64,000 bases of DNA from Branchiostoma floridae. Its lineage: Eukaryota > Chordata > Leptocardii > Amphioxiformes > Branchiostomatidae. Location: assembly GCF_000003815.2 (NCBI RefSeq), contig NC_049995.1:4107747-4171746 (forward strand), given 5' to 3'. The number at the start of each line of letters is the position of its first letter. Position 1 is the first letter of the stretch. The notes beneath the pieces are model-generated. The model was not told the DNA's origin, ran no database searches, and worked only from the letters and a program-made list of their open reading frames with translations. The position numbers and the translations under genes were made by a program. Shown here piece after piece: positions 55,641-64,000 of this stretch.

Positions 55641-57540
55641 TGCTGTTTTTCTGTGAATGTTGCGTTACATGTGAAATGGTTTTGATAGATGTATTTTTCT
55701 GTTTGGAATAGATAGTCGAGAAGAATCGTGACAAATTGGCTAGGGCTTGTTACAATTTTCGATGTGCATGTATAGGTAGAAAAACTTGCACCAATTTTCT
55801 TGCTAATAGGTGCTTATACCATGGAGGTTGTATATAGACATATAACCTCCTTGCTTCTACCAAGAACATGAGAGATCAAAATTGGAGGTTCTGCTGCACT
55901 AGTACAGTGCTGCCGAAAGAATACTCGGCCCCAAATCCAACGTTTTTCTAGGTATTGTGACTATTGTCACACAAAAAAGTTTAGAACCAATCCATCCAGC
56001 TGTTCTTCAGTTATAACATATTGGTGATGCACAAGCACATCTAGCTTTGGTGGAAGGTAAAATAGGTAAAACATGACATATGGCCCCATTGTGAATTGAA
56101 ATGATGGAGTTTTGTTGTCAATCTTCACATACACACATGGTGTGAAAGCCGCTCATTATCTTTCTGTTGATTGTCAAGGGGCAAAATGCATGTAGCATTT
56201 AAACCTTCTCCAAGAACCTATTAATCAAAAGGGGCTAGTATGCACTTAGAACATCTGCTTTTTGTTGTGGAAAAACAAGGATCATAGGCCCTTCAGTTGA
56301 GATGCAAATGTAGACTTGCAAAGTTTGGTTTTAAAGTCATTGTGGAACTAAAAATTTGATTAGCATGACTTCAAATGGCATGCTGTTAAGGGACAATGTT
56401 TTTCATCAGTTAACTGTATCAAGGAGCTTTTTTATGAAAGGTCCTTGACTGTACCTACAGTTTTAATTGAATGATTTGATATTTTATACATTTACATAGA
56501 TACAGATACATGTATTTAGATAAACATTTGTGGAAAGATTGACATGACAGGTGACATCAACTTTTGATTTGCTCATTCGAGTCATTGATACACCATGCGT
56601 GTGCATGGGGTTTATTGAAGATTCGTGCACATGTAACCAACGTTACATGTGTAACGAATTTCCGCCTTCATCAAAGAAATTTTATATCTAGTAGTAACTT
56701 AAGAGGTTTTGATGCTGCAGTTTTGATAGCTGTTCTTTCAGCCAAATTTTCTTCTTTTTTTTCATCTTTCTTTGGCCATTTTCATTGTTTTACTAGTAAG
56801 TGCCATGTGCCCATTCCTTTTTCCACAATATAATGAATGAATTTGATGAATGAACCCCATTATGGTACATTTTTCCCCACTGGGCCAAAGTAAGGAGGTT
56901 CTTTAATAGTATTTAGGACTTGACTGGGCTATAAACTAGTACAGGTCACATGTTGCATCATGTTATTTGTACATATAAACGTCTAAAAACTCAACTTACT
57001 CTCGCTTCAATGGTAATTGTATAAATTTAGGCAGCTGTATGATAAGTTACAAACGATAGAAACAGAAAAATGCATGAACTGTCCAACTCACACAACTGAA
57101 CAAACATTGGACAGACATACTAAAACACCCCCTATGGTCTCCACTGGTTTGTTCTGTGACCAGTTCACACACCTCACATTCGCATTCAAATTTGCTCTAA
57201 TTTTCACTAATCATAGATTCCAGACTAAAGTGACAGACCCAGTGGGAGTTCATCTCAAGGTGTCTGAGACTAGACTAACAATGAAAATGGATTTTGCCCT
57301 CAGGTGATTCATGGTATGTCGTCACTTCCCTTGGTAACACCTGACGACCTTTTCTGGACCAACCCGAAATTATGAAGGGGTGTCGGTTGACATGATAATA
57401 ATTTTGTTTCGAACACACGAAGCTAAATAATGCCATTTAACAATTCCGTATACTTTTTAACACTGTTTTCTGATTTTAAAAGGCCAAGTTTATTTCAATT
57501 TATGGTATTTAATGGTATTTAAAAAACAGGCCACGCCCAA
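55641..57540. other. SF1-EF1-alpha intergenic region
   Basis: No gene was recognised. An imperfect hairpin at 56420-56447 (CAAGGAGCTTTTTTAT...GGTCCTTG) is related to the perfect one at 2965-2997. Remaining open frames are AT-rich and short. Confidence 0.5.
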
Positions 57541-57560
57541 GTAAGCACCGAACTCCCCCC

Positions 57561-57709
57561 TATAAATTCAACATCGCACGGTCCTTCCCCAATTGATCTA
57601 AAGCACGGTCCCAGCCGTGACGTCCTCCTTTTCAACCGAGATCTGCTTCCGTTCAGAGCTCCTCGGCATTGTCCACACGGCTCGCCGTCTTTCACGTCCA
57701 AAAACTAAC
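57561..57709 (+). promoter_or_regulatory. EF1-alpha core promoter and non-coding exon 1
   Basis: TATAAATT (57561-57568) is followed 22-30 nt later by a pyrimidine tract (CCTTCCCC, 57583-57590), a plausible cap site. EF1-alpha mRNAs typically start with a 5'-terminal oligopyrimidine tract that gives mTOR-dependent translation. The non-coding exon ends at 57709 before a good donor (AAC then GTAAGT) and joins the acceptor at 59983 (exon 2 from 59984). The start site is inferred. Confidence 0.65.
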
Positions 57710-57711
57710 GT

Positions 57712-59983
57712 AAGTCTCAATTTTTTCCTCAGAATTTCTTAAGAATAGGTTTACGGTGATAAGGGATGAAAAATTTCGGCCATTTGGGGGGAAATTTCGA
57801 CCAAAAATTGGTCCTGAAAATGATGAGAAAAAGGTTCCGGTTAGGAATTTTCGGCGCCACCATTTTGGAAGCATTCTTGGGGCGAGGTCTGAATGAAATT
57901 TGCCGGCTTATGTTAAGCATATGGTGGCGTTTTCTCTTTCTACCGATTGTGGTACGTCCTCGCTTTTACTCTAGGTAGATTGGTGGTTATTTTTGGGACC
58001 TAAAAACGTTTTTTAAGACCAGGTGGATTTCTTAATTCGCTACTTTCTTAGTCCACGAGGCAAGATCTGATGACGCGTAGGGTTGCGCAATCCAGTCCAC
58101 ATTTTCTCTTTTGTCTGGGTCTCTTCTTCAAATCGCTTTGGTTTCGACCTCTCAGCGTCTTTCTTTATCTTTAATGAGAAATTTTTTGTCGTTTTTTGGG
58201 CTCTAGTCTTAAGATTATATCGTTTGCCTGCCGGCTAAGAAAGGAAAAATTACATAATTTTTGACAAAGGAATTCGACCTAGATCCATTATCATTTTACG
58301 ACTATTGTACGTCTATCGGCCTTTGAAAACCATTGGACAGAGTTTTTGCTGCGTTGATCTCTGTAAGGGGGAAAAGAATCGTTGAATCGTGGAGACGGAA
58401 AAGCCGGATTTTCATTTTTCAAGGAAAAGGACCGGCGTTGTCCGCCATATTGGTTTTTTGTGGACGCCACGTGTTCGCCTTTTCGACACGTATCTTGTCC
58501 AATTTAGACAAATTTTCAACCTTATTCTACCCAAAATATGTAATTTCAGGCTTAGAAATGACTTGATCTAAGTGACGTCAAGGCTTTTTTCTCTCGAATT
58601 TAGCCATATGGCGTGGATGTTGCAAAGTTTCATATGCATTTTGCGGTGCAAGTAGCGGTAATTAGTATTTTCCCCTTATTTGCATAAAAGACAGCCGGAC
58701 CAGAATATTTTAGCACCTTGCCAGCGGGTTGCCTGATTTATTTACCAGGATTGTTCTATTTTAGAATATCAGAGGGCCAATCTGAATATAATAAATGCTT
58801 ATCACGCATTTTTACGTTTTTATGTTGCAATCTGAAATGTGTCTAAAAACGGCGGGAGAAAAATCAATAATTCCTCCCTTCCAAAGTCCGGTAGTCTCGC
58901 CTTGCGTTAGCTCTCGCGAGACGGGGCGAGACTTGCCTCTCATGTCAAAAGTATTGATTTAAAAACGTGGATTGCGCAACATTAACAAAACGAAAAGCGT
59001 TAGGGTTGGGTTAAAGTGCAAAAAATATGCAGAAGTGGGCACTAAAATTGTGCCTTTTAAGTTGAATCATGGAAACAATTCAAGAAATTGAAAAGTAAGG
59101 GTCATAAAAGCTGTTTTTCCAGACCCTTAGTGATTTTTTTTAATTGGAAAATGAGCCTCCAAATTGGTGATGTTGTTAGCATAAAAGTGCCAATAATGCA
59201 AAATCAGTGTCTCCTTGGAAATTCATGTATCCTCGTGCAAGATGCCTCAAATTTGCCATTAATTCCAATGCTTCCGGGCCCAATAATGCTGTTTGTGCCA
59301 CTCAGACCAGTTCATTCTTTCTACTCTACACATGCAGTCGCCATGATGTTATCCATTCAGTAAGATTTGTGAATAGATTTTTAAAAAGAATATATTTTTT
59401 GACGTAATCCAAAGAGATTGTAAAGTGATTAATGTGTAACACATATTTACCAGTTTTATTGACTTGACTTGACTGTTGCCCGGGGTGAAGTGGGTATTTC
59501 TGGTATCAGAGTGCGGTCAATATCCTGTTCAACTTTGACCCATATTTGCACTTACAAATAGCAATGCCTTGATGACGGCATTGTTTGATTTTTCTACATA
59601 ACGAGGATTTGATGAGGTGATAAAGAAATACTAATGGAAACCTTTCATTTATTGGGGAATCCAACTTTTTTGCCATGTTTATGAAAAAAGGGCACAAGGA
59701 TGCATGCTTATCATAAGATTGTTTCTATATGCAGGCTTTTCATTTGATGTCATCTGTGCCATGTTGGATTACAGTGTAGGTCTGTTCACGATGCGAAGAT
59801 GCCACTGTTAAATTCAATTACCTGCCAATCATGATCGTCGGAAGATTTAAATCATAATCAGTATGACGTCAATGAAAAGTCTGTATAAGATCTAATTAGA
59901 ATACATAATTTTACATAAAAAAAGGGCTCATGAAAAAAGACTATATTTGCAAACAGGCTGATTTTTTGTTTATCTTCCATCAG
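57712..59983 (+). other. EF1-alpha intron 1
   Basis: About 2.27 kb between the non-coding exon and the start-codon exon. It contains a perfect palindrome TCTCGCGAGA (58912-58921), a known core promoter or enhancer word in vertebrates. First introns of EF1-alpha genes often hold enhancers, so this is a candidate regulatory site. No gene is supported inside. Confidence 0.55.
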
Positions 59984-59996
59984 GAGTGAAATCTAG

Positions 59997-62813
<2,817 letters not shown>

Positions 62814-64000
62814 TGGTCGCTGCACTTTACTCCACCTTCCGTCACATCCAAGGATGGATACATGTACACAGTAGCTTCCAAAAAGGTCAACCCAAAAGCA
62901 TTTTGTTCGAGAATCGTAGCTTTTGTTTCAGCCATTGGCTGGTTATTCCATAGCCGAAAGCTTCATCGAAAGCACTTCCGTAGGAAAAGGGGCACAAGTT
63001 GACCATCGTCAATTGAGGATCTTAACTCTAGTTAAGTGTCTATCAAACGGATAGCTTCCTCCTCTATACCAACTTCTTTGTTAGCTTGAAGGTACTATGG
63101 TGCCATCTGTTTTAACTTCTTTAAATTGCTAAACCGGCAAAATCATATGTTGCTACTTTTAACATATGTAAAAGACGTGGATTGTAACAAGGTGGAGTAA
63201 AGAGAGAATCTGTGAACGTGACCACAAGTTTCACGTGCATTTGTGGTACCGCCATGATGGAAGTTTTCTTTACTATTATGATTTTTTTCCATGGGTATCT
63301 CAGAGTAAAAAGTCACCATCACATTCCATTGTTGTGTGTTTGACTTCTTGTGTGGTGTATGTAACGTAGGATTTAAGTCTCAAACATGCTTACCTTAGGT
63401 CTGAATAAGCTGAACTTTTTCTGGTAAATGTGAAAAGCTTGTACATGTGAATTACTGTTTTTGGCCTTCTTTTAGGGACTGGTACATAGAAAAGTAGTGG
63501 GTAACAAATATCTTTACTACACTGCAAGGTTCAACTACTAATGTCTTAGGTTAGGATATAAAAATCCTCATCAGAAAAACTAGGTTTATATACATCGAAA
63601 ACAAACAGCTTTCCACAAAGGTAAAAGAACACTCCAGTTTGGAACCTTCTGATTGTTTTTCCTGAAATTATTCATACTATAAATCAGCACAACCTCAAAA
63701 ATTAAGTGCATCTTCCCCTTGTTAGATTGAGAATAGACAAGATAATAGTGATATGAAGAAAATTAAAGTCACTCACTTTGGAAATAATGCAAATTAGGAA
63801 TAATCCAAGAACATGAAAATGTGCTTGCAAGGTCTCTTAAACTCTCCAAGTAGAGGATCCTACCAACCTCTGGTTGGAGAATTGTAGATAGCCAATAAGT
63901 GTGGTCAAACAGTGTAACAACAGATTTTGGCTCAGAACTAAAGGGTCCTGGGGCAGGGTTCAAATCCTGTAATGTCACAGATCATGTACCATTGAAAAAG
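62814..64000. other. EF1-alpha 3' UTR and downstream
   Basis: No canonical AATAAA was seen after the stop; ATTAAA at about 63761 is the nearest variant and lies far away. Near the right edge, TGGCTCAGAACTAAAGGG (from about 63927) and GGTTCAAATCC (about 63957) resemble tRNA-type A and B boxes placed too close together, perhaps a decayed SINE head. No other gene was found. Confidence 0.35.

Noticed and set aside
63926-63975. tRNA-like A and B box words
   Set aside because: Spacing is too short and no cloverleaf can be formed; at best a decayed SINE head.

Overview
The window looks like animal nuclear DNA, most likely from a cephalochordate (amphioxus). This is inferred from intron-rich chordate-type genes with non-vertebrate details (SF1 with two zinc knuckles, a ZAP-like PARP without a WWE domain), from dense nested non-LTR, DIRS-type and MITE elements, and from short N gaps typical of a draft assembly. 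No database search was possible, so family calls rest on motifs recognised by eye and on splice-phase consistency.

Layout. 1-8.9 kb: one exon of an ACSL-type acyl-CoA synthetase (minus) among minisatellites and dispersed repeats. 8.9-14.5 kb: nested transposons; a decayed DIRS-like tyrosine-recombinase retroelement (minus), abutting a foldback element, splits the 3' end of a CR1/L2-like LINE. 14.7-19.9 kb: the 3' half of a U1 snRNA gene (minus) directly abutting a nearly intact Tx1/L1-clade LINE with ORF1 and ORF2. 20.1-27.6 kb: a convergent pair, a short RecQ-like helicase (plus) and a DUF6589-like, possibly DDE-transposase-like gene (minus), separated by an inverted copy of the helicase 3' end. 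28.0-29.2 kb: an 81-bp tandem array matching the 5' leader of the Tx1-like LINE, then a PIF/Harbinger-type MITE. 33.5-37.9 kb: a six-exon ZC3HAV1 (ZAP)/PARP12-like gene (plus). 39.7 kb: a hAT-type MITE. 40.3-54.0 kb: splicing factor SF1 (plus), with a tandem pair of 119-nt exons that must be mutually exclusive. 57.6-62.8 kb: EF1-alpha (plus), with one extra base in exon 5.

The host genes are unrelated housekeeping and immune genes: fatty-acid activation, branch-point recognition, translation elongation and antiviral RNA sensing. The accessory part, about 8.9-29 kb, is where unusual biology is most likely. The leading candidates are (i) the LINE fused to U1 snRNA, which suggests RNA-gene-targeted insertion; (ii) the RecQ plus DUF6589 pair as a possible mobile unit; and (iii) the SF1 exon pair, where the upstream exon is preceded by a perfect UACUAAC, the sequence SF1 itself binds.
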